Shown here: one piece after another, positions 43,717-51,931 of the stretch | Numbering within the stretch: position 1 is the stretch's first letter | Layout of the letters: the number at the start of each line of letters is the position of its first letter | Assembly: GCF_027111275.1 (NCBI RefSeq) | Contig: NZ_CP114286.1 | Location: 4,140,501 to 4,204,500, forward strand | Source of the DNA: Flavobacterium luteolum | GTDB taxonomy: Bacteria; Bacteroidota; Bacteroidia; Flavobacteriales; Flavobacteriaceae | Direction of reading: 5' to 3' | Length of the DNA: 64,000 bases | Notes under the pieces: generated by a model | Databases searched by the model: none | Told to the model about the DNA's origin: nothing | What the model saw: the letters and a program-made list of their open reading frames with translations, nothing else | Made by a program: the position numbers and the translations under genes

Positions 43717-45642
43717 TTATGAAACTACTTCTTCTAAATTTTTGTCAAAAGTACGTTTTCCGAATATGTTTTCTAAGTCATCTTTAAAGATTACTTCTTT
43801 TTCAATCAGAATATCAGCAAGTTGGTTTAACTTATCTTTGTTTTCTTCTAAAATCTGAATTGCTCTCTGATATTGACCTTCAATTAACTCAGAAATTTCT
43901 TTGTCAATAATTTTTGCAGTCTCATCAGAATATGGTTTAGAGAAGTTGTATTCGCTTTGTCCAGTTGAATCGTAATAGGTAACATTTCCGATTTTATCAT
44001 TCAATCCGTAAATAGTTACCATTGCACGAGCTTGACGAGTTACTTTTTCTAAGTCGCTTAATGCGCCAGTCGAAATTCTGTCAAAAGTTACTTTTTCAGC
44101 AGCTCTACCTCCCATAGTAGCACACATTTCGTCTAACATTTGATCTGTTCTAACGATTTGTCTCTCTTCTGGTAAATACCATGCAGCTCCTAAACTTTGT
44201 CCACGAGGAACAATTGTTACTTTAATAAGTGGTGCAGCGTGTTCCAACATCCAGCTTACAGTAGCGTGACCAGCTTCGTGAATTGCAATTGCTCTTTTTT
44301 CGTCTGGAGTAATGATTTTGTTTTTCTTTTCAAGACCACCAATAATTCTATCAACAGCATCAAGGAAATCTTGTCTGTCAACTGCAGCTTTGTTGTTACG
44401 AGCAGCAATAAGAGCGGCTTCGTTACAAACATTGGCAATATCAGCACCAGAGAAACCTGGAGTTTGTTTTGCTAAGAAATCTAAATCTAGACCTTCAACT
44501 TTTTTGATTGGAGCTAAGTGTACTTTGAAAATTTCAGCTCTTTCGCGAATGTCTGGTAAGTCAACAAAAATTTGTCTGTCAAAACGTCCTGCACGCATTA
44601 AAGCTTTGTCTAGAACGTCAGCTCTATTGGTAGCTGCCAAAACAATTACGTTAGAGTTTGTGCCAAAACCGTCCATTTCTGTTAGTAATTGGTTCAAAGT
44701 ATTTTCTCTTTCGTCGTTTCCGCCAGACATATTGCTTTTTCCTCTCGCTCTACCAACGGCATCAATCTCATCAATGAAAATGATAGCAGGAGATTTTTCT
44801 TTAGCTTGTTTGAATAAGTCACGTACACGTGAAGCACCAACTCCTACGAACATTTCTACGAAATCTGAACCTGATAAAGAGAAGAAAGGTACTTGCGCTT
44901 CACCAGCAACTGCTTTTGCCAATAAAGTTTTACCAGTTCCCGGAGGCCCTACCAATAAAGCTCCTTTCGGGATTTTACCTCCAAGATTTGTGTATTTTTC
45001 TGGGTTTTTAAGGAATTCTACGATTTCCTGAATTTCTTCTTTAGCTCCTTCTAAACCTGCAACATCTTTAAATGTAGTTTTAATGTCTGTTTTTTCATCA
45101 AACAATTTAGCTTTAGATTTTCCGATATTGAAAATCTGTCCGCCTCCGCCAGCGCCTCCGCCAGACATTTTACGCATAATGAAAATCCATACACCAACAA
45201 TGATGATGATAGGAAGTAAGCTAATTAAAATATCGCTCCAGTTATTTTTTTGAAGAAAGTTGAAGTCTTTCAGTTTTCCTTCACTAACTGCTTTTTCTAA
45301 TTTAGTCTGAAAGATTTGATCATTACCAATTTCCAAAGTATAATGTGGACCTTTGTTTGGCTGTTTGAAAATATCTTCAGCAACTTTTTTGTTTGCTGGG
45401 TCTTTAAGAGCCGCAGCATTCAAGTATACCTCAGCTTCTGCTTTGTTGTAAACAATTACTTTTTCAATTTGTCCTTTTTCTAGAAGGGTGTTGAATTTAG
45501 AAGAAGTTAATTGAGCAGGTTCGCTTAAGCTTGATCCTCCTGTGGCAAAACTTATGAATAAAAAAACTAAAAGTATTGCGGTGTATATTAACCAAGGACT
45601 TATTTTAAATTTATTCGGATTTGGATTATTATCTTTAGCCAT
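43717..45642 (-). CDS. ftsH: ATP-dependent zinc metalloprotease FtsH
   Basis: A membrane-bound AAA+ protease that degrades misfolded membrane and regulatory proteins. Two N-terminal transmembrane helices (about residues 15-35 and 135-155) enclose a periplasmic domain. Walker A is GPPGTGKTLLAKA, Walker B FIDEIDAVG, and the zinc site is HEAGHATVSW. Length (641) is typical. It starts 15 bases after rsfS. LpxC control, known in enterobacteria, cannot be assumed here. Confidence 0.96.
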   Translation of the reverse strand: MAKDNNPNPNKFKISPWLIYTAILLVFLFISFATGGSSLSEPAQLTSSKFNTLLEKGQIEKVIVYNKAEAEVYLNAAALKDPANKKVAEDIFKQPNKGPHYTLEIGNDQIFQTKLEKAVSEGKLKDFNFLQKNNWSDILISLLPIIIIVGVWIFIMRKMSGGGAGGGGQIFNIGKSKAKLFDEKTDIKTTFKDVAGLEGAKEEIQEIVEFLKNPEKYTNLGGKIPKGALLVGPPGTGKTLLAKAVAGEAQVPFFSLSGSDFVEMFVGVGASRVRDLFKQAKEKSPAIIFIDEIDAVGRARGKSNMSGGNDERENTLNQLLTEMDGFGTNSNVIVLAATNRADVLDKALMRAGRFDRQIFVDLPDIRERAEIFKVHLAPIKKVEGLDLDFLAKQTPGFSGADIANVCNEAALIAARNNKAAVDRQDFLDAVDRIIGGLEKKNKIITPDEKRAIAIHEAGHATVSWMLEHAAPLIKVTIVPRGQSLGAAWYLPEERQIVRTDQMLDEMCATMGGRAAEKVTFDRISTGALSDLEKVTRQARAMVTIYGLNDKIGNVTYYDSTGQSEYNFSKPYSDETAKIIDKEISELIEGQYQRAIQILEENKDKLNQLADILIEKEVIFKDDLENIFGKRTFDKNLEEVVS

Positions 45643-45657
45643 TTAATGAAAGTTTCT

Positions 45658-46029
45658 TTAGTATTTGTTCTCGATTGAAGTTATTTTGGCATCGCCCCAA
45701 AGGCTTTCGATGTTGTAATATTCGCGAATGTGTTTTTGGAAAACGTGTACTACAATATGTACATAGTCCATTAAAACCCATTCTGCGTTATCGGTTCCTT
45801 CTACGTGCCAAGGTTTATCTTTTAAGTCTTTTGATACAATTTTTTGAATTGAGTTTACGATGGCGTTTACTTGGGTGTTTGAGCTACCGTTGCAAATAAC
45901 AAAATAGTCGCATACAGCAGTATCTATTTCTCTTAAGTCAAGAATATCGATATCATTTCCTTTTACTTCCTCAATCCCTTTGATTATGTTCGCCAGTAGA
46001 ACATCATTATTAACAGTCTTTTTCGCCAT
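45658..46029 (-). CDS. rsfS: Ribosomal silencing factor RsfS
   Basis: Binds ribosomal protein L14 and blocks subunit joining when nutrients are scarce. The 123-residue protein has the typical ICNGSSNTQVNAIVNSIQ, GTDNAEWVLMDYVHIVVHVF and FYNIESLWGDA-like (YYNIESLWGDA) motifs. It is divergent from birA and sits 15 bases upstream of ftsH, an order seen in many Bacteroidota. Confidence 0.93.
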   Translation of the reverse strand: MAKKTVNNDVLLANIIKGIEEVKGNDIDILDLREIDTAVCDYFVICNGSSNTQVNAIVNSIQKIVSKDLKDKPWHVEGTDNAEWVLMDYVHIVVHVFQKHIREYYNIESLWGDAKITSIENKY

Positions 46030-46046
46030 GAATTATTTTATATGAA

Positions 46047-46080
46047 TTTGTAAAGTTACCAAATTTTGTGATTATTTTTG
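46047..46080 (+). promoter_or_regulatory. Bacteroidota-type promoter for birA
   Basis: TTTG (46047-46050), 22 bases, then TATTTTTG (46073-46080), an exact match to both boxes. The leader is about 37 bases. Confidence 0.6.
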
Positions 46081-46121
46081 AACCTTAACAAAATATTAAA
46101 CTAAGATATTTAAATTATTTA

Positions 46122-46850
46122 ATGAAACTAATCAAACTCGATGCCATAGATTCTACAAACGACTTCTTAAAAGCTTTGTCAAGTCAAGATGAACTGGAGA
46201 ATTTTACAACGGTAACAGCTGAAAATCAGACAAAAGGCAAAGGGCAAGTAGGTGGCGTATGGAAGACTGAAGCGGGTAAGAACTTAACTATGAGTGTCTT
46301 GGTGAAAGATTTTCTCTTTAGCAATGAAGAAGTTTTCAATTTAAGTCTCATTGTATCTTTATCTGTTGCAGAGGTTTTAAAAACATTAAATATTCCTGAT
46401 ATTTGTATTAAATGGCCAAACGACATTCTGTCATACAATAAGAAATTGGTTGGCATATTAATCGAAAATACCTTAAAAAGCGATGGCAGAATCGTGTCAG
46501 TTGCTGGAATCGGAATCAATGTCAATCAAACCGATTTTACCGAATTGCCAATTGCTTCTTCTATGGCAGTAATCGCGGGTAAATCTTTTGATAAAGAAGA
46601 ATTAGCTATTTTAATTGTTGAAAAGTTAAAAGAGAAAATTCAATCTTGGAATACCTCATCACAAACTTTCTGGGATGACTATTTCAATTTTTTATTTAAA
46701 AAAGGAATTCCAACAGCGTTTAGAGACAATAACAGCCAGGACTTTATGGGAATCATTCAAGGCGTTTCTCCAATTGGAAAACTGCAACTTTTGCTAGAGG
46801 ATGATTCTGTTGCAGAGTTTGAGATTAAGGAGGTGAAAATGCTTTACTAA
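46122..46850 (+). CDS. birA: Biotin-[acetyl-CoA carboxylase] ligase
   Basis: Attaches biotin to carboxyl-carrier proteins. The 242-residue protein lacks the N-terminal DNA-binding domain of E. coli BirA, so it is a pure ligase, not a repressor. The biotinyl-AMP-binding region is seen in GKGQVGGVWKTEAGKNLTMSVLV and IKWPNDILSYNKKLVGILIE. It is divergent from rsfS with 92 bases between. Confidence 0.92.
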   Translation: MKLIKLDAIDSTNDFLKALSSQDELENFTTVTAENQTKGKGQVGGVWKTEAGKNLTMSVLVKDFLFSNEEVFNLSLIVSLSVAEVLKTLNIPDICIKWPNDILSYNKKLVGILIENTLKSDGRIVSVAGIGINVNQTDFTELPIASSMAVIAGKSFDKEELAILIVEKLKEKIQSWNTSSQTFWDDYFNFLFKKGIPTAFRDNNSQDFMGIIQGVSPIGKLQLLLEDDSVAEFEIKEVKMLY

Positions 46851-46896
46851 GATGCTAAGGTTCTGAAATGCTGAGATTCTTAGTTTTTTATTTTAA

Positions 46897-46975
46897 TCTC
46901 GCAAAGTCGCTAAGACGCTAAGTTATTAATGTTTTAATCTTAAAAAAATCTTTGCGTCTTAGCGACTTTGCGAGA
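46897..46975. repeat. Perfect 22-bp inverted repeat with 35-base centre
   Basis: 46897-46918 (begins TCTCGCAAAGTCGC) and 46954-46975 are exactly complementary; the match extends to 26 bp with one mismatch. It is followed by a separate terminator, so this is an extra element of the CGCAAAG type. CTAAGG/CTGAGA units lie just upstream (46851-46880). Confidence 0.8.
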
Positions 46976-46984
46976 GCATAAAAA

Positions 46985-47012
46985 AAAATGTCCAACAATA
47001 GTCGGACATTTT
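46985..47012 (-). terminator. Intrinsic terminator between the birA and SRPBCC genes
   Basis: AAAATGTCC pairs with GGACATTTT (9 bp), flanked by A/T runs. It serves the SRPBCC gene on the minus strand and probably birA as well. Confidence 0.7.
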
Positions 47013-47045
47013 CATTTATAATTCACAATTAATAATTTACCATTA

Positions 47046-47438
47046 TTAAAGCTTGTTCATATTGTTTGCTAAAGTTTCAATAAACTTACTAATTGGACCT
47101 TTAACCATCATCGCCATCATAGCGTTGAATTCGCCTTCAAAAAATAACTGAACAGCACTTTCTGAATCAGAAACAGTGTCAATGTTTGAAGTTAGTGTAA
47201 ACGGAAGTTTATCACTTGCAGCACCCAAAACAATTTTGTTTGGCGCTACTTTATCTTTCATTTTTAATTTGATTTCAGGCATCCCTTTCAATCCAAAAAT
47301 AAAAGCGTCTTCGCCAGTCACTTCAAATTTAGCAATATTGTCTGGCATTAATTTTTCGAAATTCTTCACGTCAGTCAATTGATCGAATAAATCTTGAGCT
47401 GATTTCTGAACAGTAACTTTTGGACTTTCTAAGTTCAT
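47046..47438 (-). CDS. SRPBCC (START-like) family protein
   Basis: The 130-residue protein resembles the hydrophobic-pocket SRPBCC superfamily, with SAQDLFDQLTDVKNFEKLMPDN at the N-terminus and a long C-terminal helix (MMVKGPISKFIETLANNMNKL). The ligand is unknown. No signal peptide is present. It stands 142 bases downstream of pyrE in the same direction and may be co-transcribed with it. Confidence 0.75.
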   Translation of the reverse strand: MNLESPKVTVQKSAQDLFDQLTDVKNFEKLMPDNIAKFEVTGEDAFIFGLKGMPEIKLKMKDKVAPNKIVLGAASDKLPFTLTSNIDTVSDSESAVQLFFEGEFNAMMAMMVKGPISKFIETLANNMNKL

Positions 47439-47580
47439 ATTGTTTTTTGTTTTTTTGTTTTACCGCAAATGTTTTTTTACCGCAAAGACGCAAGGTTTTT
47501 TATGTTACTTTGACTTTATTTAAGTTCGCAAAGCTAAAATTAAAAAAAAGAGCAGAGCGATTTTTAGAAAATCTAAAATC

Positions 47581-48225
47581 TTATTCCTGTCCCCAAGTAG
47601 ATGGGCTTACGCTCCATTCTTGCAAAGTAGATTGCTGATCTTCTGTGATATATTGTTTTTGAACTGCTAAATCTAATAGGTTTTCGTAGTTGCTTAAGGT
47701 GAATAAATCAACATTAGCTTCTTTAAAGTTTGCTTCGGCAACACCAAAACCATAAGTAAATACGGCTGCCATACCTTTAACATTAGCACCTTCGTCTCTT
47801 AAAGCTTCAACAGCCAATAAACTACTTTTTCCAGTACTAATTAAATCTTCCACAACCACAACATTTTGTCCTTTTTGTAAAAAACCTTCCACTTGGTTTT
47901 GTCTACCGTGTTTTTTTGGTTCCGGACGCACATATACGAACGGAAGACCTAAACTTTCGGCAACCAAAATTCCAACTCCAATGGCTCCAGTAGCGACACC
48001 AGCAATCACATCAGGTTTTCCAAATTGTTTTTCGATGTTTTTAGCAAACTCATCACGAACATAGTTTCTGATGCTCGGAAATGAAAGAATTAACCTATTA
48101 TCGCAGTAAATAGGAGATTTCCAACCAGAAGCCCATGTAAAAGGATTTTCGGGATTCAATTTAATTGCATTTATTTGCAAAAGCAATTCGGCTGTTTTTT
48201 CGGCAGTATCTTTATTAAAAATCAT
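47581..48225 (-). CDS. pyrE: Orotate phosphoribosyltransferase
   Basis: Converts orotate and PRPP to orotidine monophosphate in pyrimidine synthesis. The start at 48225 gives MIFNKDTAEKTAELLLQ; the 11 codons before it would overlap the divergent NUDIX gene. The PRPP-binding motif is VVVVEDLISTGKSS; GVATGAIGVGILVAESL is the orotate-binding side. At 214 residues the length is normal. Its promoter lies inside the NUDIX coding sequence and the mRNA should be almost leaderless. Confidence 0.94.
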   Translation of the reverse strand: MIFNKDTAEKTAELLLQINAIKLNPENPFTWASGWKSPIYCDNRLILSFPSIRNYVRDEFAKNIEKQFGKPDVIAGVATGAIGVGILVAESLGLPFVYVRPEPKKHGRQNQVEGFLQKGQNVVVVEDLISTGKSSLLAVEALRDEGANVKGMAAVFTYGFGVAEANFKEANVDLFTLSNYENLLDLAVQKQYITEDQQSTLQEWSVSPSTWGQE

Positions 48226-48229
48226 AGTA

Positions 48230-48259
48230 CAAATGTATAAAGTTTTTGTAAACGACAAA
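48230..48259 (-). promoter_or_regulatory. Promoter of pyrE, overlapping the start of the NUDIX gene
   Basis: On the minus strand TTTG (48259-48256), 18 bases, then TACATTTG (48237-48230) exactly match the Bacteroidota consensus. The -7 box ends 4 bases before the pyrE ATG, and it contains the NUDIX ATG in the opposite orientation. Confidence 0.7.
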
Positions 48260-48895
48260 CCACTTTTTTTGACAAATGAAATCTCGCGTGAAACAGATTT
48301 CCAATTGTTCTTGTTGGAGAGTATTGATATAGAACAGCTTATTATAAAAATTTTTCAAAATAAAATTCAAAAAGCCATTCTATATCATCCCGACGAAAGT
48401 GAGATAATGAAAACCCTTAAAGCCAAGATTCCCGTGAATAAAGCAGGCGGAGGTTTTGTCTACAATAAGAAAGGCGAAGTCTTGTTTATCTTTAGAAACG
48501 GAAAATGGGACTTGCCAAAAGGCGGAATCGAGAAGGGGGAAGACATTGAAGCGACGGCTATGCGTGAGGTAGAGGAGGAGACAGGAGTAAACCAGCTTCG
48601 TATTACGAATAAACTTCAAAAAACCTATCACATCTTTAAACGCAACGGAAAATACAAACTTAAAATTACGCATTGGTTCGAAATGTTCTCCGATTTTGAA
48701 GGAACACCAAACGGACAAATCGAAGAAGGAATAGAAAAAGTAGCGTGGTTAAACCCAGAACAAATCAAAGAAGCACTTAAAAACTCCTACGAAAACATCA
48801 AATTGTTATTCGAAGAAGAAAAAAATCCAAAAGAAAAAATGGCAGCGCCAATTGCTTATAGATCAGGACCAGATTCTAAAATAAAAGATATTTAA
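48233..48895 (+). CDS. NUDIX hydrolase
   Basis: The 220-residue protein has the Nudix box near residues 98-120: GGIEKGED, then MREVEEETGV, with all of the Gx5Ex7REUxEE residues. The N-terminal 65 residues form a separate small domain, and the C-terminus is a charged tail. Substrate is unknown. Its start codon is 7 bases from that of pyrE on the other strand, and its own promoter must lie in the pyrE coding region; TATCTTTA at 48208-48215 is a possible -7 box. Confidence 0.9.
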   Translation: MYKVFVNDKPLFLTNEISRETDFQLFLLESIDIEQLIIKIFQNKIQKAILYHPDESEIMKTLKAKIPVNKAGGGFVYNKKGEVLFIFRNGKWDLPKGGIEKGEDIEATAMREVEEETGVNQLRITNKLQKTYHIFKRNGKYKLKITHWFEMFSDFEGTPNGQIEEGIEKVAWLNPEQIKEALKNSYENIKLLFEEEKNPKEKMAAPIAYRSGPDSKIKDI

Positions 48896-48936
48896 AGTTT
48901 TTAAATTAGAAATCAATCATTTGGACGTGCCACCAA

Positions 48937-48982
48937 TAAAAAAAAGACCCAATCAACTTTGCGTTCATTGGGTCTTTTTTTT
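48937..48982 (+). terminator. Intrinsic terminator of the NUDIX gene
   Basis: AAAAGACCCAAT and ATTGGGTCTTTT make a 12-bp stem with flanking A/T runs, about 45 bases after the stop. Confidence 0.85.
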
Positions 48983-48993
48983 ATTGCTGTCGG

Positions 48994-49027
48994 GCTATCC
49001 GCGCTACTTCGGTAGCTTGCTTCTATC
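48994..49027. repeat. Structured repeat, GCTATCCGC-hairpin-GCTTCTATC
   Basis: GCTATCCGC (48994-49002) and GCTTCTATC (49019-49027) enclose the hairpin GCTAC-TTCG-GTAGC (49003-49016), a classic UUCG tetraloop. The same flanks, with a different and longer hairpin, occur in reverse orientation at 59938-59993. It lies downstream of the NUDIX terminator. Confidence 0.6.
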
Positions 49028-49080
49028 CCTCACGCGGGCACTCGTCTTTAAAAGTTTATTTTGTTTTAGTGAGAACTTTT

Positions 49081-49311
49081 TTATTCGCTATCCTCGTTTT
49101 TAATGTCTTTAAGCAAAGCATAAATTGCCATTGCATGACCTTGCCCTAAGGCGAAATCATTTTTAAGCCAGTTTACAATATCTCCAGCTTTTACTTCGGG
49201 TTTTAACTCACCGTTTGCAGTAAAACCTTTTTGTTCTGCCAAAGTTCTAAACTCAGCAGGACCATTTCCTGTTTTTTCTTTGATCGTTTTTAGGTATCCT
49301 TGAAATGACAT
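49081..49311 (-). CDS. DUF4287 domain protein
   Basis: This 76-residue soluble protein has the DUF4287 pattern: MSFQGYLKTIKEKTGNGPAEF, VKAGDIVNWLKNDFALGQGHAMAIYALLK. The domain also appears in longer proteins with a DUF5655 module; here it is alone. Function unknown. The next recognisable gene is over 350 bases away. Confidence 0.85.
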   Translation of the reverse strand: MSFQGYLKTIKEKTGNGPAEFRTLAEQKGFTANGELKPEVKAGDIVNWLKNDFALGQGHAMAIYALLKDIKNEDSE

Positions 49312-49451
49312 AAAATATAAGTTAGAAGTTAAGTAAAACGAAAATACAAATTTAAAGTAGGATTAGTATTCGGTTTTTTAATTTGTTTAGTTCAGCTTTT
49401 TCATAAAATAGTTCTAGTGCATTCGAGGACTATTTATTTTATCGATATAAC

Positions 49452-49568
49452 TTATTTAACTCTTTTATAAACTTTGTACAGCAAATAAAGTATTGCTATT
49501 CCAAAAAGTAAACAAAAAAATTGCCAAGCCATCAACGAATAATCGTAATCTTTTATAACTGCATTCAT
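49452..49568 (-). CDS. Small membrane protein, 38 residues
   Basis: A short frame (MNAVIKDYDYSLMAWQFFCL...) has a single strong transmembrane helix (about residues 14-31) and a basic end (YKVYKRVK). It sits alone in the 399-bp gap before the duplicated membrane-protein/effector cluster, reading away from it. Small frames can arise by chance; the clean hydrophobic-then-basic layout favours a real gene, but no homologue is known to me. Confidence 0.45.
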   Translation of the reverse strand: MNAVIKDYDYSLMAWQFFCLLFGIAILYLLYKVYKRVK

Positions 49569-49710
49569 AATATCTAAAGGTTTCTGTTTTTATAATTATA
49601 AAGTAAATAATAAAATTTTGAATTTCACTAATAACCCTTGTAATTTTTATAAGTTTTTTCTTTGTTTTTTAGTTTATTAGTGTATTTTGCCACGGAAAAA
49701 TAAACTAAAC

Positions 49711-50115
49711 ATGTCAATAAATTTAAAAGTTACAAGATTCATCGCAATGTTTTCTTTTCTATTAATCTTCGGGCTTCAAGAAAATGGGGTGCCAACTATT
49801 GCTCTACTACTGATTTATTTCTACCAATTTTGGCACGACGTTTTTAGTAGCATAGCGTTTCGAATATTTTGGGAAGGGTTGTCAATTATTCCTGTATTTT
49901 TTGTGCTTTTTTTGTTTTTAATAAGTAGGAATTATAAAGTTCTGTTGGGCTGTTTTATAGTGTTATTGGTTTATCAGTTTTACGTTGCAGGACTAAGAAT
50001 TAATTACCAGAACATGCACAGTGCTTTTTTACTCCCTTTAACCGTGTTTGTAATATCATCGGTTTACGTCATAGTAATGGTGAAAAAACAAAAACCGGAT
50101 ATCAAAGTGTCTTAA
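49711..50115 (+). CDS. Four-helix membrane protein A (candidate immunity protein)
   Basis: The start at 49711 (MSINLKVTRFIAMF) is preferred over a TTG 24 bases upstream, because it aligns with the paralogue at 51530. The 134-residue protein has four hydrophobic helices (about 8-36, 50-73, 76-96, 103-124) and a basic tail KKQKPDIKVS. No family recognised. It is upstream of the lipoprotein gene at 50337 and paralogous to the protein downstream of it. A candidate -7 box is near 49683. Confidence 0.75.
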   Translation: MSINLKVTRFIAMFSFLLIFGLQENGVPTIALLLIYFYQFWHDVFSSIAFRIFWEGLSIIPVFFVLFLFLISRNYKVLLGCFIVLLVYQFYVAGLRINYQNMHSAFLLPLTVFVISSVYVIVMVKKQKPDIKVS

Positions 50116-50299
50116 TTTTTTTGCTAGCATGAGCGTTTTGATGTGAATCTTTGTTGGCACAAGTGTCTTGCTTGTGATCTTTTTGCATTAAAGTAGTTTG
50201 AGGTTATATTCATGAACATTACAGTCGTGCTGTACTGGATGGTTTATTAAATTTTATGAAAATTATATAAGTTTTTTCTTAATATTTTAAAATAAAGTT

Positions 50300-50307
50300 T
50301 AAGTTTG
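50300..50307 (+). promoter_or_regulatory. -7 box of the lipoprotein gene
   Basis: TAAGTTTG is an exact TAnnTTTG match 29 bases before the ATG at 50337. The -33 region is weak. This suggests that the lipoprotein gene has its own promoter rather than reading from the preceding gene. Confidence 0.45.
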
Positions 50308-50336
50308 TAGGAATTAAACTATTTAAACGCATTGTT

Positions 50337-51539
50337 ATGAAAAAATTTACAAGCCTAATAGGCGGCATGCTTTTAGTATGCATCCTTTTAATGACAAGCT
50401 GTACCTCTGAAGACAGCACTAGTAACCCAAATGGCGGGCCAACTGCAGAAGCAAGAAGTTGGTTCAATAATCACGAATCAGAATACAATGCTTCCATTCT
50501 GCAGTATATTGACAATTTGCAGTGGGAAAATGCCATAGTATCAGACGGCAAGGATGGAGAGGTAATTGAAGTGCCTTTTACACTCAAAGAAAAATTAAGC
50601 ACTTCAAATGAAAATGCAACATTACAAAATGACAGTCATCGTTTAGTTTTTGTAAAAGATGGACAGAAAAAGTTCAAAGCATATTACATTCAAATTTTTG
50701 CTGACGATGAGAATTATAGTAGTTTTGGTAAAAGTTCTGTTTATTATGGAGCGCCAAATAATTTTAGTGGTAAAATTTTTAAGCAAGACTTAAAAGATAA
50801 TGTTGTTTCGTCATTAAAATATATAGATGGCAAAGGCGTTCAGCTCGGGGCGACCTCCAAAATGCGTGAAGTAAATTTAGATTGTACCTTTTTTGGATAT
50901 TGGAAAGATGATGGAAGTTTTACGCCTATTAGATTACTGTATTGTGATGGTGGAGGTGGTGAAGACCCAACAATTGGAGGTGGGGTAACTACAGGAGGTG
51001 GTGGTGGAAGCAGTAGCTCAGGAGGACAAAATACGACGATGCCTCCTCCTCCCAAGGTGCCAATTAGTGACATAAAAGATTTTCTGAAGTGCTTAGATGT
51101 TTCTAAATCGGCAAAGCTTACTGTTTATGCGGAAACAATGTGGGAGGGTAATGGAGTCGGGCATGCATTCATAGGCGTATCGCAAGGGACCAATTCTGCG
51201 GTTTACGGCTATTACCCTAAAAAGTTATTAGGTTCCGTGACTGGGCAAGGAATTATGGGGGATAATGGAAATGCTCATTACAACGTAGCTGCGAGTATGA
51301 CAATTACTGGAGCGCAATTGAACCTGATTATAACGCTCTCACAGACATATCAATCCGACAATTATGATATAAGTTTTCACAACTGTGCCGATTTTGCCAC
51401 TGATGTGCTAAATATTGCTGGTGTTTCCACCAGTGGATCTTTGGATAATCCAGATACCACTGCAGTTATATTACAGAGCCTTCCAAATTATATCACGGGA
51501 TCATTTAATGCTCCTAAAACAATAAAATCATGTTTATGA
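50337..51539 (+). CDS. Secreted lipoprotein with C-terminal permuted NlpC/P60-like domain (candidate effector)
   Basis: The 400-residue precursor has a lipoprotein signal (Cys22 in LLMTSC). Residues about 38-205 form a domain with LQWENAIVSDGKDGEVIEVPF and a TFFGYWKDDGSFTPIRLLYCDGG end. A Gly/Ser/Pro-rich linker spans 204-241. The C-terminal part has GVGHAFIGV (H276) and FHNCADFATDVLNIAG (C350), the His-before-Cys order of permuted NlpC/P60 and LRAT-like enzymes, which hydrolyse peptides, amides or lipid acyl bonds. The last 10 bases overlap the next gene. I recall similar N-terminal domains with different C-termini in other flavobacteria, but cannot check. Toxin function is inferred. Confidence 0.75.
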   Translation: MKKFTSLIGGMLLVCILLMTSCTSEDSTSNPNGGPTAEARSWFNNHESEYNASILQYIDNLQWENAIVSDGKDGEVIEVPFTLKEKLSTSNENATLQNDSHRLVFVKDGQKKFKAYYIQIFADDENYSSFGKSSVYYGAPNNFSGKIFKQDLKDNVVSSLKYIDGKGVQLGATSKMREVNLDCTFFGYWKDDGSFTPIRLLYCDGGGGEDPTIGGGVTTGGGGGSSSSGGQNTTMPPPPKVPISDIKDFLKCLDVSKSAKLTVYAETMWEGNGVGHAFIGVSQGTNSAVYGYYPKKLLGSVTGQGIMGDNGNAHYNVAASMTITGAQLNLIITLSQTYQSDNYDISFHNCADFATDVLNIAGVSTSGSLDNPDTTAVILQSLPNYITGSFNAPKTIKSCL

Positions 51540-51931
51540 ATCTGAAAGTTTTAAAATTAATCGCCATAATAAGTTTTTTAGTTACTTTTGGTGTTCAAGA
51601 GAATGGGGTTCCAAATTTTATTCTTCTTATTATATATTTCTGCCAGTTTTTGTATGACCTCTTTAATAACACAACGTCAATTCTTTGGCAGGGGCTAATA
51701 ACCATTCCTACATCTGGACTGCTTGTTTTATTTTTAAGAAGCAAAAATTATAAAATTTTGCTGGGCAGTTTTATAATTTTATTGCTTATTCTAGTTTTCA
51801 TTACAGGTCTAATATACAATTATCACAGAATAAATATTGCTTTTTTACTCCCTTTAACCGTGTTTGTAATATCATCGGTTTACCTCATAACAATAGTGAA
51901 AAAACAAAAACCGGATATCAAAGTGTCTTAA
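51530..51931 (+). CDS. Four-helix membrane protein B (candidate immunity protein)
   Basis: A paralogue of the 49711 protein (133 residues, four hydrophobic helices). FLVTFGVQENGVPNF and the last 30 residues (AFLLPLTVFVISSVY... KKQKPDIKVS) are nearly the same in both. The start can be the ATG at 51530 or at 51536; the latter overlaps the lipoprotein stop codon as ATGA. Either way the gene is translationally coupled to the lipoprotein, as immunity genes often are to their toxins. The identical stretch continues past the stop codon for about 35 bases. Confidence 0.75.
   Translation: MFMNLKVLKLIAIISFLVTFGVQENGVPNFILLIIYFCQFLYDLFNNTTSILWQGLITIPTSGLLVLFLRSKNYKILLGSFIILLLILVFITGLIYNYHRINIAFLLPLTVFVISSVYLITIVKKQKPDIKVS

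Noticed and set aside
44312..45031. Long open frame (239 codons) on the plus strand inside ftsH
   Set aside because: It is exactly opposite ftsH, whose protein is fully conserved. The product is Ser/Leu-rich with no domain, as expected for an antisense shadow.
50840..51073. Pro-rich frame on the minus strand inside the lipoprotein gene
   Set aside because: It is the complement of the Gly/Ser-rich linker codons and has no other support.
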